Of a DNA stretch of 64,000 nt, positions 44,143 through 53,045 are shown piece after piece. Both the position numbers and the translations under genes were made by a program. The number at the start of each line of letters is the position of its first letter. Within the stretch, counting starts at the first letter, position 1. The DNA comes from Martinezella lusitana (GTDB lineage Bacteria; Pseudomonadota; Alphaproteobacteria; Rhizobiales; Rhizobiaceae). The notes under the pieces were generated by a model, which searched no databases, was not told the origin of the DNA, and worked only from the letters and a program-made list of their open reading frames with translations. Where the stretch lies: assembly GCF_016901135.1 (NCBI RefSeq), contig NZ_JAFEVL010000048.1, positions 248,001-312,000 on the forward strand. The letters run 5' to 3'.

Positions 44143-45639
44143 ATGCAAGCAGAGAGTGATTTAGTGTCCAGATCAAACCTTCCCGCATCGTCGTCTCAGT
44201 CCGGTAAGATTCTGGCGAGAATGTTCCTTGGATTTGCGATCGCGACAGCAACGGTCACCGTGACCGTGGATGCCAACGCAGCCGGTGGCTCGAAATATGC
44301 GGGCATCGTCATCGATGCGAATACGGGCAATGTTCTTTACAGCGAAAATGCAGACACGCTTCACTACCCTGCCTCGCTGACCAAGATGATGACGGTCTAT
44401 CTGACCTTTGAGGCGCTCGAGGCCGGACGGATCACGCTGGACACGCCGGTCGTCTTTTCGAGGAACGCCGCCGCTCAGGCTCCGACGAAGCTCGGCGTCG
44501 GCGCCGGCCGGTCGGTGACTGTCCGCGATGCGATCCTCGGCATCGTCACCAAATCAGCCAATGACGCCGCAATGGCGCTCGGCGAGATGCTTGGCGGCTC
44601 GGAGGAAGATTTTGCTCGCATGATGAATGACAAGGCGCGCGCGCTCGGCATGACGCGCACGACCTATCGCAATCCCAACGGCCTGCCGAACACGGCGCAG
44701 ATGACGACGGCGCGCGATCAGGCGCGTCTTGGCATCGCCCTGCGTGAGCATTTTCCGCAATATTACGGTTTCTTTTCCGAGACGAGCTTTCGGCTCGGCA
44801 ATCGCGTCATACCCGGCCATAACCATCTGATCGGCTCCGTTCGGGGTGTCGATGGCATCAAGACGGGCTATACGCGCGCCGCAGGCTACAACCTCGCGAC
44901 ATCGGTGAAGGTGGACGGACGCTCCATCGTCGGCGTCGTCCTGGGCGGCGCCTCGACGCCTGCCCGCGACAACCAGATGCGCAAGCTGATCGCCGAATAT
45001 CTGCCGGAGGCATCGACAAGGCACATTGCTTCGAATGTCATCGCGCAGACGCCGGCTACGACACCGAATGTTCAGGCCGCAAGCGCCCGCATGGCGGACA
45101 TCAATCGCGCAAAGATCAAGAACGATGAGACCGCGGAAGTCATCGATACTCAACAGTCATCCAGCGCGGCAGCTTTTGCGGCGATAGCGCCCAAATCCAC
45201 CAATCCATTGCTCGCGGCCAAACCGGCCCAACGCCCCGCCTCCGACGAGGTTGCGTCCGTTACGCCTTCCGATGACGGCGACGAGGATGAGGTCGATACC
45301 GTCACGACGGCGTCGACCTCCAAGGACGATACGAGGATCGTCAAGCTGCAGCGAGCGGAAAAGGCCGAGAAGGTCGCAAAGGCCAGCAAGTTGGAACGCG
45401 AGCCGACCGGCTGGGTCGTCCAGATCGGCATTTCCTCCAGCAAGGATGGTGCCAGCGATCTCCTCGATACAGCCAGAGGCAAGGGCGGCAAGGCATTGCG
45501 CTCGGCGAAGCCCTATACGGTCGCCTTTGATGGCGGCTATCGTGCGCGCTTCGGTGGTTTCGATGATCAGAGCTCGGCAATCAACGCCTGCAAGGCTCTC
45601 AAGCGAGCTGGCGTAAAGTGCTGGGCGAGTATGGAATAG
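44143..45639 (+). CDS. D-alanyl-D-alanine carboxypeptidase with SPOR-like C terminus
   Basis: A 498-residue class C-type low-mass penicillin-binding protein (peptidase S11). The N-terminal signal or anchor spans about residues 25-46. The catalytic set is complete: HYPASLTKMM (SxxK), TKSANDAA (SxN) and DGIKTGYT (KTG). After residue 295 comes a long disordered, charged linker and then a SPOR-like domain (about 425-498: GWVVQIGISSSKDGA ... YRARFGGF), which binds denuded septal peptidoglycan. It trims peptidoglycan pentapeptides in the periplasm. Confidence 0.92.
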   Translation: MQAESDLVSRSNLPASSSQSGKILARMFLGFAIATATVTVTVDANAAGGSKYAGIVIDANTGNVLYSENADTLHYPASLTKMMTVYLTFEALEAGRITLDTPVVFSRNAAAQAPTKLGVGAGRSVTVRDAILGIVTKSANDAAMALGEMLGGSEEDFARMMNDKARALGMTRTTYRNPNGLPNTAQMTTARDQARLGIALREHFPQYYGFFSETSFRLGNRVIPGHNHLIGSVRGVDGIKTGYTRAAGYNLATSVKVDGRSIVGVVLGGASTPARDNQMRKLIAEYLPEASTRHIASNVIAQTPATTPNVQAASARMADINRAKIKNDETAEVIDTQQSSSAAAFAAIAPKSTNPLLAAKPAQRPASDEVASVTPSDDGDEDEVDTVTTASTSKDDTRIVKLQRAEKAEKVAKASKLEREPTGWVVQIGISSSKDGASDLLDTARGKGGKALRSAKPYTVAFDGGYRARFGGFDDQSSAINACKALKRAGVKCWASME

Positions 45640-45640
45640 G

Positions 45641-45669
45641 AATGCGGCTTCAAGTTTTTGTGCCGCATT
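45641..45669 (+). terminator. Terminator candidate after carboxypeptidase
   Basis: AATGCGGC and GCCGCATT form an 8-base stem starting two bases after the stop codon, with a T-rich loop and a short GTTT after it. Confidence 0.5.
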
Positions 45670-45769
45670 GTTTGAAGATCGGTCGGGTTTCTCTTGATGA
45701 TGCCTGACCTTCTGGCCCCGGATGTGCATGGGGCCGGCCCTGAGTTTGTAACGTGTACGGGGACTTGAA

Positions 45770-46039
45770 ATGGCAGTGAACGAGAACTTTCCCGGTTTCT
45801 CGCTCGATGGCGCGGGCAAGATGAAACCGAAGAGCTTTGCTCTTCATCCGTTGCATGAGGCGGCGATGCGTTTGGCGGACCTGGGTCTCAGCCGCTCGCG
45901 CAACAAGACGAAAGACCTGATCGGCATCCTGCTTTGCCATGGCGCGCGCGCCTGGCGCTATTCGCAGCCGGAAGCACATATCCACATACACATCACCGCG
46001 CCGAGCGGTCGATCACCGGTCATGATGCGGCTGCGTTAA
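45770..46039 (+). CDS. Small conserved-looking hypothetical protein
   Basis: An 89-residue soluble protein with a basic, mixed-helix composition. Notable parts are LHEAAMRLADLGLSRSRNKTKDLIGILLCHGARAWRY split around residues 28-64 and the alternating AHIHIHI stretch. No family recognised. The frame uses codons like its neighbours and has a GGGGAC-containing region upstream, so coding is likely. It is convergent with the DUF1489 gene. Confidence 0.6.
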   Translation: MAVNENFPGFSLDGAGKMKPKSFALHPLHEAAMRLADLGLSRSRNKTKDLIGILLCHGARAWRYSQPEAHIHIHITAPSGRSPVMMRLR

Positions 46040-46052
46040 GCAGCCGCCATAC

Positions 46053-46487
46053 CTACAACAAACCGAGCTCGGAAAGTTCCCGTCGCAAGTCGGCAGGCAG
46101 CTCAGCGACGCCGCCGAGACTGTCCAGATCACGCGGCACATCCTCCTGCGGCAGGTAGCGCCAGCCCTGGAAGGGACGACGCGGCTGGCCAGTCGTTTCG
46201 ATAACGCTCGGATCGAGGATAAGCCGGCAACGCTGTATGCCTTCGGCATCGGTGAAGGTCTCGATGCCGAGCAGCTTCTGTCGAGCCTGCACCTGCCCCT
46301 TGATCACCCAGTAAAGCGAGCCTCCATCCAGCAGGTCGTCCATGCGTTTCGGAACCATGCGCGTGGTATGCGTGGTGTGCGGCTCCAACCCGGCGGCAAT
46401 GGCGTTCATCGCCCGCTCGGAAACCCATTCGCGCAGATCCTCGAGCGAATCCGCGCCCACGCATAATTTGATGAGATGCAAAGCCAT
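46053..46487 (-). CDS. DUF1489 family protein
   Basis: A 144-residue protein matching DUF1489, an alphaproteobacterial family of about 140 residues. The start LHLIKLCVGADS, the segment HTTRMVPKRMDDLLDGGSLYWVIKG and RPFQGWRYLP are characteristic. Function is unknown. It lies 58 bases downstream of sdaA on the same strand and may share its transcript. Confidence 0.88.
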   Translation of the reverse strand: MALHLIKLCVGADSLEDLREWVSERAMNAIAAGLEPHTTHTTRMVPKRMDDLLDGGSLYWVIKGQVQARQKLLGIETFTDAEGIQRCRLILDPSVIETTGQPRRPFQGWRYLPQEDVPRDLDSLGGVAELPADLRRELSELGLL

Positions 46488-46545
46488 AACGCCGTTGAAA
46501 TCCTTTTGACCGGCAGCGTCAAGCCTCTAGATCAAGCATCCACAC

Positions 46546-47955
46546 TCAGCACTCGACGACATTCACGGCAAGGCCGCCCATCGAGGTCTCCTTGTACTTC
46601 TCGCTCATGTCATAGCCGGTCTGACGCATGGTTTCGATACAGGCGTCCAGCGGCACGAAATGCTGGCCGTCGCCCTTCATGGCAAGCGAAGCTGCGGTGA
46701 CTGCCTTGACGGCGCCGAGTGCGTTTCGCTCGATACATGGCACTTGGACGAGGCCGGCGATCGGATCGCAGGTCATGCCAAGATGATGCTCCAGCGCGAT
46801 TTCCGCGGCATTTTCGATCTGCTCCGGCGTGGCACCCATGACGGCGGCAAGTCCCGCAGCCGCCATCGCGGCCGCCGAACCCACCTCGCCCTGACAGCCG
46901 ACTTCGGCGCCGGAGATCGAGGCGTTGTGCTTGATGATGCCGCCGACAGCGGCAGCCGTCAGGAGGTAGTTATGGATACCGTCCCGGTCCCAATCCTCGT
47001 GGAAGTGCTGGTAGTAGCGGATCGTCGCCGGAATGACGCCGGCGGCGCCGTTGGTCGGCGCGGTGACGACGCGGCCGCCGGCTGCATTCTCCTCGTTGAC
47101 GGCCATGGCATAGACGCTCAGCCAGTCGTTGGCGAGCAGCGGATTGATGCGGTTGCTGCGCCATTCCTCCTGCAGCTTGTCATGAATGGCGCGGGCCCGG
47201 CGGCGCACCTTCAGGCCACCCGGCATGATGCCGTCGACCTTCAAGCCGCGATCGATGCAGCTGCTCATCGCCGCCCAGATGCGGTCGAGCCCCGCATCCA
47301 GATCGTCGCTGCTCATGCGCGTTTCTTCATTGGCGCGCTTCATCTGCGCGATCGAAAGACCGGAGCGCTCAGCCATCTCGAGCATCTGCTTGGCGCTGGC
47401 GAAAGGAAACGGAATGCGCTCTCCGGCCGCGGCCGGCTTCTTCTTGTCGGCGCGCAACTGCTCCAGCTCCGTGTCGGTGACGACGAAGCCGCCGCCGACG
47501 GAATAGTAGATGCGTTTGACGAGCAGGCGATCGTCCTTGTCCAAAGCGGAAAAGCTCATGCCGTTGGCATGGCCCGGCAGCGGCACCTTCTTGTCGAAGA
47601 TGAGATCGGTCTTTGGCTGGAATTGATAGGCCGGATGGCCAGGCGGCGTGATGCGCCCGCTGCGCTCGACCTCATCGATGATGGCATCCATATGGTCGGG
47701 ATCGACATTATCAGGCCGCTGTCCCATCAGGCCGAGAATGACGGCCCTGCCCGTGCCGTGGCCGATGCCGGTATGGGCGAGCGAGCCATGCAGGCTGACC
47801 TTGATCGAGGCGACATGCACGTTCGACGACGGGCGCGGCCACTCGTTCGACAGCAGCAGGTCCAGGAAGCGATTCGCGGCGGACATTGGCCCCATCGTGT
47901 GCGAGCTGGACGGTCCCACACCGATCTTGAAGACGTCGAAAACGGAAAGAAACAT
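46546..47955 (-). CDS. sdaA: L-serine ammonia-lyase (iron-sulfur type)
   Basis: A 469-residue single-chain L-serine deaminase converting serine to pyruvate and ammonia. The N-terminal beta domain has FDVFKIGVGPSSSHTMGP, and the C-terminal alpha domain has NASISGAEVGCQGEVGSAAAM and MTCDPIAGLVQVPCIERN, whose Cys bind the oxygen-sensitive 4Fe-4S cluster. ATG 47955 gives the canonical MFLSVFDVFKIG start. It is the alpha/beta-fused type, as in E. coli SdaA. Confidence 0.96.
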   Translation of the reverse strand: MFLSVFDVFKIGVGPSSSHTMGPMSAANRFLDLLLSNEWPRPSSNVHVASIKVSLHGSLAHTGIGHGTGRAVILGLMGQRPDNVDPDHMDAIIDEVERSGRITPPGHPAYQFQPKTDLIFDKKVPLPGHANGMSFSALDKDDRLLVKRIYYSVGGGFVVTDTELEQLRADKKKPAAAGERIPFPFASAKQMLEMAERSGLSIAQMKRANEETRMSSDDLDAGLDRIWAAMSSCIDRGLKVDGIMPGGLKVRRRARAIHDKLQEEWRSNRINPLLANDWLSVYAMAVNEENAAGGRVVTAPTNGAAGVIPATIRYYQHFHEDWDRDGIHNYLLTAAAVGGIIKHNASISGAEVGCQGEVGSAAAMAAAGLAAVMGATPEQIENAAEIALEHHLGMTCDPIAGLVQVPCIERNALGAVKAVTAASLAMKGDGQHFVPLDACIETMRQTGYDMSEKYKETSMGGLAVNVVEC

Positions 47956-48154
47956 GGACCCTTGGTGCCTCCTCGGCAAATCGATTACGGTCAAGGCTAC
48001 GCTATCGGGGCAACCTTGCACGGCGATCGACCGACATCGGATTTCATGGCAGCGACATTACATATAGGCATCGAGCGAGGCAAACAGAAGGCCATTGCGC
48101 CCGGCCAGAGCTGAGCTACAGTCCAAATCGGATTGATCTGGAGAATCTACCTTT

Positions 48155-48847
48155 ATGACGACTGCCGACTATGTCGCCCTCGCCCTCTTCGTCTTTCTCT
48201 GGATTGCGCTGAACTGGATCACCAGCAGCGCCAGCTTCTTCAATCGCATCAGCCTGACGCGGGCGATGAACGAGCGCCGGCGTGAGTGGATCTACAATTC
48301 GCTCCGCCGCGACCTGAAGATGATCGATACGCAAATCCTGTCCGGCCTGCAGAACGGCACCGGCTTTTTCGCCTCGACCTCGATCTTCGCCATCGGCAGC
48401 TGTTTCGCCCTGCTCGGCGCCACCGACAAGGTCAACGCGTTTTTCTCCGACCTGCCTTTCATCCTCAATGGCGGCCGCGCGGCCTTCGAGATCAAGGTGG
48501 CGGGGCTGGCCTGCCTGTTCGGCTATGCCTTCTTCAAATTCGGCTGGGCCTATCGGCTGTTCAATTACTGCACCATTCTCTTCGGTTCCCTGCCGATGAG
48601 AGAGGACGCCATTCTCGATCCCGTGCGCGCCGAACGCGCCGCCGAGCGTGTCGTCCGCATGAACATCATTGCCGCGCGCAGTTTCAATGCGGGGCTACGA
48701 GCCATCTTCCTGTCGATCGGATATCTCGGCTGGTTCCTCAGCCCCTATGTCTTCATGGCAACGACCGTCTTCATCATCGTCGTCCTCATTCGTCGGCAGT
48801 TTTTTTCCGACGCCCGTCTGGCCATCATGGATATCGATGTGCCATGA
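48155..48847 (+). CDS. DUF599 family membrane protein
   Basis: A 230-residue protein with four predicted helices (about residues 5-25, 70-90, 108-128 and 190-212). The blocks RRREWIYNSLRRDLKMIDTQ split near residues 41-60, GTGFFASTSIFAIGS and KFGWAYRLFNYCTILFGSLP are typical of DUF599. Function unknown. GGAG precedes the ATG. The acyltransferase-like gene follows after 63 bases. Confidence 0.88.
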   Translation: MTTADYVALALFVFLWIALNWITSSASFFNRISLTRAMNERRREWIYNSLRRDLKMIDTQILSGLQNGTGFFASTSIFAIGSCFALLGATDKVNAFFSDLPFILNGGRAAFEIKVAGLACLFGYAFFKFGWAYRLFNYCTILFGSLPMREDAILDPVRAERAAERVVRMNIIAARSFNAGLRAIFLSIGYLGWFLSPYVFMATTVFIIVVLIRRQFFSDARLAIMDIDVP

Positions 48848-48910
48848 CAAGGCCGCGTCCGCTCGAACCGGCGCACACGATTTTGAGTTCATGCCTGGAA
48901 GGACCCGCCA

Positions 48911-49900
48911 ATGGTCGCTATCGCCGAGAGCGCCGATGCACCCGTAAAAACGCCCCGCATCGGCATCCTGGATACGGCGCGTGGCGTCGCCCTTCTGGCG
49001 ATGGCTAGCTATCATTGCACCTGGGATTTCGAGTTTTTCGGCTATCTCGACGCCGGCACGGCGGAAACGGGCTGGCTGAAATTTTACGCCCGCGCCATCG
49101 CCAGCACCTTCCTGTTCCTGGCCGGGTTCAGCCTCGTGCTCGCCAATACGCCGGCGATTCGCTGCCGCTCCTACTGGCGGCGTCTCGGCATGATCGTGGC
49201 TGCTGCCGCGGCGATCTCCATTGTAACCTATTGGTTTATCGGCGCGGGATGGATCTATTTTGGAATCCTTCATTCGATTGCCGCTGCCAGCATCATCGGC
49301 TTGCTGTTCCTGCGCCTGCCGGCTTTCGCAACTCTGCTGATCGCCGCTTTGCTGGCGGCTGGCATTGTCGTCGACAACGTCATTGCGCCCTTTTCGCTGC
49401 ATTCGGCCGCCTTCGATGCGCCGTGGCTCTGGTGGGTCGGCCTGTCGGAGACCCCTCAGCGATCGAACGACTATGTGCCGCTCTTCCCCTGGCTGACACC
49501 ATTTCTGTTCGGTCTCGGCGTCGCGCAACTGGCAATGTCCTTCGGCTGGCTCGAGCGGCTGGCGACCTTCGGCCCGGGCCGCAATCTGATCGCTCGCGCC
49601 GGCCGTCACAGCCTGATCTTCTATCTCGTTCACCAGCCGCTGCTGTTCGGTCTTGTCTATCTTCTGTCGCAGGTCGCTCCGGCTCCACAGCAGGATCCGG
49701 CGGTCGGCTATATCAGGCAATGCGTGGCGTCCTGCACGCGCTCGGGCAGCGAAGCCATGTGCCGCAGCTTCTGCCAATGCACGCTCGACAAGTTGCAGGC
49801 GCAAAATCTCTTCACGCCCCTGAATTCCGGGGCGATCAAGGCAGATAGCGATGAACGCGTAAGCCGAATCGCGATACAATGCACGGAAGAAGCGCAATGA
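48911..49900 (+). CDS. DUF1624 acyltransferase-like membrane protein with twin CX3C tail
   Basis: A 329-residue protein with about eight helices resembling the heparan-alpha-glucosaminide N-acetyltransferase/DUF1624 family: RIGILDTARGVALLAMASYH at the N terminus, TFLFLAGFSLVLA, and GRHSLIFYLVHQPLL late. The first His in ASYHCTWD is a likely active-site residue by family analogy. After the last helix a tail of about 60 residues carries CVASC and CRSFC plus one more Cys, a twin CX3C pattern suggesting a disulfide-linked helical hairpin. AAGGA precedes the ATG. The ICMT-like gene follows after 12 bases. Confidence 0.83.
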   Translation: MVAIAESADAPVKTPRIGILDTARGVALLAMASYHCTWDFEFFGYLDAGTAETGWLKFYARAIASTFLFLAGFSLVLANTPAIRCRSYWRRLGMIVAAAAAISIVTYWFIGAGWIYFGILHSIAAASIIGLLFLRLPAFATLLIAALLAAGIVVDNVIAPFSLHSAAFDAPWLWWVGLSETPQRSNDYVPLFPWLTPFLFGLGVAQLAMSFGWLERLATFGPGRNLIARAGRHSLIFYLVHQPLLFGLVYLLSQVAPAPQQDPAVGYIRQCVASCTRSGSEAMCRSFCQCTLDKLQAQNLFTPLNSGAIKADSDERVSRIAIQCTEEAQ

Positions 49901-49912
49901 CAGGGTTATTCG

Positions 49913-50386
49913 ATGAATGCCTATCGTTCGAAGTCGCTGAGTTTTCCGTGGCCGCCGCTGCTCTATAGCCTTGCTGTCATCGCGGCGCTGTACCTCTATC
50001 GGGATTATCCCTTGCCCCTGCCATTCTTCTGGGCACTTGTCGCCTGGTGCATTGGCGCCATTCTGATCGCCATTGCGGTGACGCTGAACGTCTGGGCCGT
50101 CAAGACGCTGGTGGAGAGGCGGACGACCGTCTTGACGCAGCGCTGCAGCAGGCATCTGGTGACGACGGGGCCATTTCGCTTCACCCGCAATCCGACCTAT
50201 CTCGGCTATACGCTGCTGACCGCCGGGCTCGGCCTGCTGATCGGCAATGTCTGGTTTCTAGCAATGTCCGCCGCAGCAGCCGCTTTGACCACGCTGCTCG
50301 TCATCCGCTGCGAGGAGATGCATCTTCTTTCGCGCTTCGGCTGCGAATTCGAGTTCTATTGCAAGCACACGCGTCGTTGGCTTTGA
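49913..50386 (+). CDS. Isoprenylcysteine carboxyl methyltransferase family protein
   Basis: A 157-residue membrane protein with about four helices. TTGPFRFTRNPTYLGYTLLTAGLGLL is the hallmark of the ICMT/PEMT-like family (here split around residues 85-110), and the C-terminal RCEEMHLLSRFGCEFEFY block follows. It should be a SAM-dependent methyltransferase of a lipid-like or small substrate; prenyl-cysteine is not expected in bacteria. It is 12 bases after the acyltransferase-like gene, so an operon is likely. Confidence 0.88.
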   Translation: MNAYRSKSLSFPWPPLLYSLAVIAALYLYRDYPLPLPFFWALVAWCIGAILIAIAVTLNVWAVKTLVERRTTVLTQRCSRHLVTTGPFRFTRNPTYLGYTLLTAGLGLLIGNVWFLAMSAAAAALTTLLVIRCEEMHLLSRFGCEFEFYCKHTRRWL

Positions 50387-50412
50387 TCTGAGAATTGCTA
50401 GTTCCGGCGTAA

Positions 50413-50802
50413 TCAGGTGCCCACACCGATATCGGCCAGGCGTCCAAGACAGGCTTCCTCGACATTGTCGAGCTCGCTCAGCGTGTCATCGATATCCTTG
50501 CGCTTCTGGCGCAGTTCGTCGCGCTTCTCGTCGACGCGCTTCATCAGCAGCTTCAGCTGACCGATCTCGCCCGGCGGTTCCTTGTAGACCTGGATGATTT
50601 CCCGGATTTCGGCGATGGTGAAGCCTATGCGGCGGCCGCGCAGAATCTCCATGATAAGACGACGGTCGGCTGCGCGGAACAGCCGCGTGCGGCCCCTGCG
50701 CTCGGGGTGAATAAGGCCCTCGTCCTCATAGAACCGCAACGTCCGGGTCGAAACCCCGAATTCCCGAGTGAGCTCCGTTATGCTATAATATCCGTCGACC
50801 AA
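50413..50802 (-). CDS. MerR-family regulator, LiuR-like
   Basis: A 129-residue regulator. The MerR helix-turn-helix and wing occupy residues 5-75 (YSITELTREFGVSTRTLRFY, EDEGLIHPERRGRTRLF), followed by a coiled-coil dimerisation helix (about 85-118). There is no Cys-rich effector loop, so it is not a metal sensor of the usual kind. The sequence resembles LiuR-type regulators of branched-chain amino acid breakdown, but no such genes are adjacent. The start is TTG 50802. A palindrome just upstream is a likely autoregulatory site. Confidence 0.85.
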   Translation of the reverse strand: MVDGYYSITELTREFGVSTRTLRFYEDEGLIHPERRGRTRLFRAADRRLIMEILRGRRIGFTIAEIREIIQVYKEPPGEIGQLKLLMKRVDEKRDELRQKRKDIDDTLSELDNVEEACLGRLADIGVGT

Positions 50803-50833
50803 GAATCCGCCCCTATCTGCCAGGCGCCATAAT

Positions 50834-50857
50834 ATTGACTTTTACGTAATAGTCAAT
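50834..50857. promoter_or_regulatory. Operator candidate for the MerR-type regulator
   Basis: ATTGACT, ten bases with ACGT at their core, then AGTCAAT form a symmetric site 32 bases upstream of the regulator's start. The layout resembles LiuR-type MerR operators. TTGACT also makes a plausible -35. Confidence 0.5.
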
Positions 50858-50891
50858 TTTTGCCGCGGGGCAGCGATTTTCGTATTTTTGC

Positions 50892-52289
50892 CTAGTGAAG
50901 CGCAAACCACCACGTCGCAAGGCCTAGAAAAGCGAGATATCCGGTACAATCCGTCACGGTGGTCACGAAGGCCGACGATGCGATCGCCGGATCGGCCCCG
51001 AATCGATGCAGCAGGAGAGGCAACAAAATACCACCGAGCGCGGCCGCCACAAGATTGATGACCATTGCCGCGCCGACGACGATACCGAGCTGGAAATCAT
51101 GAAACCATAGCACCGCGATCGCCCCCATGATGATGGCGAACAGGATGCCGTTGAAAAGGCCGACGCTCGCCTCCCTGCGCACGACGCGGAAGGCATTGTA
51201 GATATCGAGGTCGCTGGTAGCGAGCGCCCTCACCGTGACGGTCATGGTCTGGGTGCCGGCATTGCCGCCCATCGAGGCAACGATCGGCATCAATACGGCA
51301 AGCGCCACCATCTTCTCGATCGCTCCGTCGAAAACATCGATGATGCTGGAAGCCAATATGGCCGTCATCAGATTGACGGCCAGCCAGACGAAGCGCGACC
51401 GTACCGTGGAGATGACATTGTCAGACAGCTCTTCGTCGCCGACGCCGCCGAGGTGCTTGATGTCCTCATCAGCTTCTTCCTGAATGACGTCGACCACGTC
51501 GTCGATCGTCAAGACGCCGACAAGGCGCTGGTTCTCGTCGACGACGGCGGCCGACAGCAGGTCATATTGCTCAAAGATCTGAGCCGCCTCCTCCTGGTCC
51601 ATCTCGGCCGGGATCGGATACGATGTCTCGCGCATGATGCTCTCGACCTTGGCCTCAAGCTGCGCCCGCAGAATCCGATCGAGATCGACGCCGCCGAGCA
51701 GTTTGAAGCTCGGATCGATGATGAAGACCTGCGTGAAGGTTTCCGGCAGCTGCTCGCCTTCCCGCATGTAGTCGATCGTCTGGCCGACCGTCCAGAACGG
51801 CGGCACGGCGATGAACTCCGTCTGCATGCGACGGCCCGCGGATTGTTCCGGATATTCGAGAGCGCGGCGCAGGCGAACGCGTTCCGTAAAAGGCAGCTGC
51901 GACAGGATCTCGTCGCGGTCTTCCTGATCGAGGTCTTCCAGAATATAGACGGCGTCGTCCGAATCCAGCTCGCCGATGCCAGCGGCGATCTGGTCATTCG
52001 GCATCTGATCGACGATCTCCATGCGGATCGCCTCATCCACCTGCGTCAGCGCCGTCATGTCGAATTCGTTGCCGAGCAATCGCACGAGCGTCAGGCGCTT
52101 GGGCGGGGGCAACGCTTCCAGGAGGTCGCCGAGTTCGGATTCATGCAGTCCGACGACATGCCGCTCGATGAAGGAACGATCGCTGCGATCGAGCGCATCG
52201 CTGATTTCGGTCAGAAAATACGAGCGTACCGCGCCATGTTCGTCGTAAATATCGGCATCGCTGATGCGCTCGTCTTCATCGGTCGTCAT
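50892..52289 (-). CDS. mgtE: Magnesium transporter MgtE
   Basis: A 465-residue Mg2+ channel. It has a cytoplasmic N domain (about 20-140), a CBS pair (about 145-265), the plug helix and five membrane helices (about 295-462). ASMGGNAGTQTMTVTVRAL (near residue 345) and the final pore helix region are standard MgtE elements. Channel gating is by Mg2+ binding to the N-CBS module. GGGGGGCGG precedes ATG 52289. No Mg-sensing riboswitch is visible. Confidence 0.94.
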   Translation of the reverse strand: MTTDEDERISDADIYDEHGAVRSYFLTEISDALDRSDRSFIERHVVGLHESELGDLLEALPPPKRLTLVRLLGNEFDMTALTQVDEAIRMEIVDQMPNDQIAAGIGELDSDDAVYILEDLDQEDRDEILSQLPFTERVRLRRALEYPEQSAGRRMQTEFIAVPPFWTVGQTIDYMREGEQLPETFTQVFIIDPSFKLLGGVDLDRILRAQLEAKVESIMRETSYPIPAEMDQEEAAQIFEQYDLLSAAVVDENQRLVGVLTIDDVVDVIQEEADEDIKHLGGVGDEELSDNVISTVRSRFVWLAVNLMTAILASSIIDVFDGAIEKMVALAVLMPIVASMGGNAGTQTMTVTVRALATSDLDIYNAFRVVRREASVGLFNGILFAIIMGAIAVLWFHDFQLGIVVGAAMVINLVAAALGGILLPLLLHRFGADPAIASSAFVTTVTDCTGYLAFLGLATWWFALH

Positions 52290-52486
52290 CAGCCGCCCCC
52301 CATACCTTGCAATTCGTGATCGCTCCGCATCCGCCCTTCAGATTGAAGGGAAAAAACGCAATGTCAACAATAAGATAGGCGGAATTGCTGATATCTCGTC
52401 TTTGGAACGTCAAAGACGGTGGCATCGTCTCAGCCTTGCCCTTATTCTCACCCGGTCAACATCTCGTCCAGTCAACAGAGAGCGCC

Positions 52487-52981
52487 TTGCCGGTTCGTCC
52501 CATCATCCGCTTCCCCGATCCACTGCTGCGAACCGCCTGCCCGCCGGTCACCGTCTTTAACGACGACTTGCGTATGCTGGCGGCCGATCTTTTGGACACG
52601 ATGCGCGCGGCGCCCGGCGTCGGCATCACCGGTCCGCATATCGGCATGCTCACGCGCGTGGTCGTGATCGAGCTCAGCCGCGAGGACGGCGTCCGCACCT
52701 ATATCAATCCGGAAATCCTCTGGTCGTCGGAAGAAGCCATGCGGCATATGGAAGGCAGCGTTTCCATGCCCGGCATGACCGAAGAGATCGCCAGGCCGAA
52801 GGCCATTCGCTTACGTTATCAGGACATCGACGGCGCGGCCCACGAAGCAGCGGCCGAAGGTTTTCTGGCCATCTGCATCCAGCATGAGATCGACCAGCTC
52901 GACGGCATATTCTGGCTACAGCGGCTTTCAAAACTCAAGCGTGATCGCCTGGTAAAGAAATGGGAGAAGATACGGAGCTGA
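52487..52981 (+). CDS. Peptide deformylase homologue lacking catalytic residues
   Basis: A protein of 164 residues with the deformylase fold but altered in all three motifs. Motif I is GVGITGPHIG (normally ending in AxxQ). Motif II is EGSVSMPG, with Ser where the metal-binding Cys of EGCLS belongs. Motif III is QHEIDQLDG, which keeps the first His and Glu but has Gln for the second metal His. It should not bind iron normally. TTG 52487 gives a canonical N terminus (LPVRPIIRFPDPLLR). It may be a pseudoenzyme or have a different activity. Confidence 0.85.
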   Translation: MPVRPIIRFPDPLLRTACPPVTVFNDDLRMLAADLLDTMRAAPGVGITGPHIGMLTRVVVIELSREDGVRTYINPEILWSSEEAMRHMEGSVSMPGMTEEIARPKAIRLRYQDIDGAAHEAAAEGFLAICIQHEIDQLDGIFWLQRLSKLKRDRLVKKWEKIRS

Positions 52982-52999
52982 ACGCGCCTCAAAATGAAA

Positions 53000-53020
53000 C
53001 GGGCGCCATGAAGGCGCCCG
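53000..53020. terminator. Bidirectional terminator-like hairpin
   Basis: CGGGCGCC and GGCGCCCG form a perfect 8-base stem with a 5-base loop between two convergent genes. An A-rich tract lies on the left, but no long T-run follows on the right. Confidence 0.55.
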
Positions 53021-53045
53021 CTCGATCGTCTGGCTAGTTCGGAAA

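Noticed and set aside
52334..52356. A hairpin (cccttca/tgaaggg) with an A-run before mgtE, considered as a Mg-sensing leader
   Set aside because: The stem is short, the A-run is on the wrong side for a terminator of mgtE transcription, and no conserved riboswitch elements are seen.
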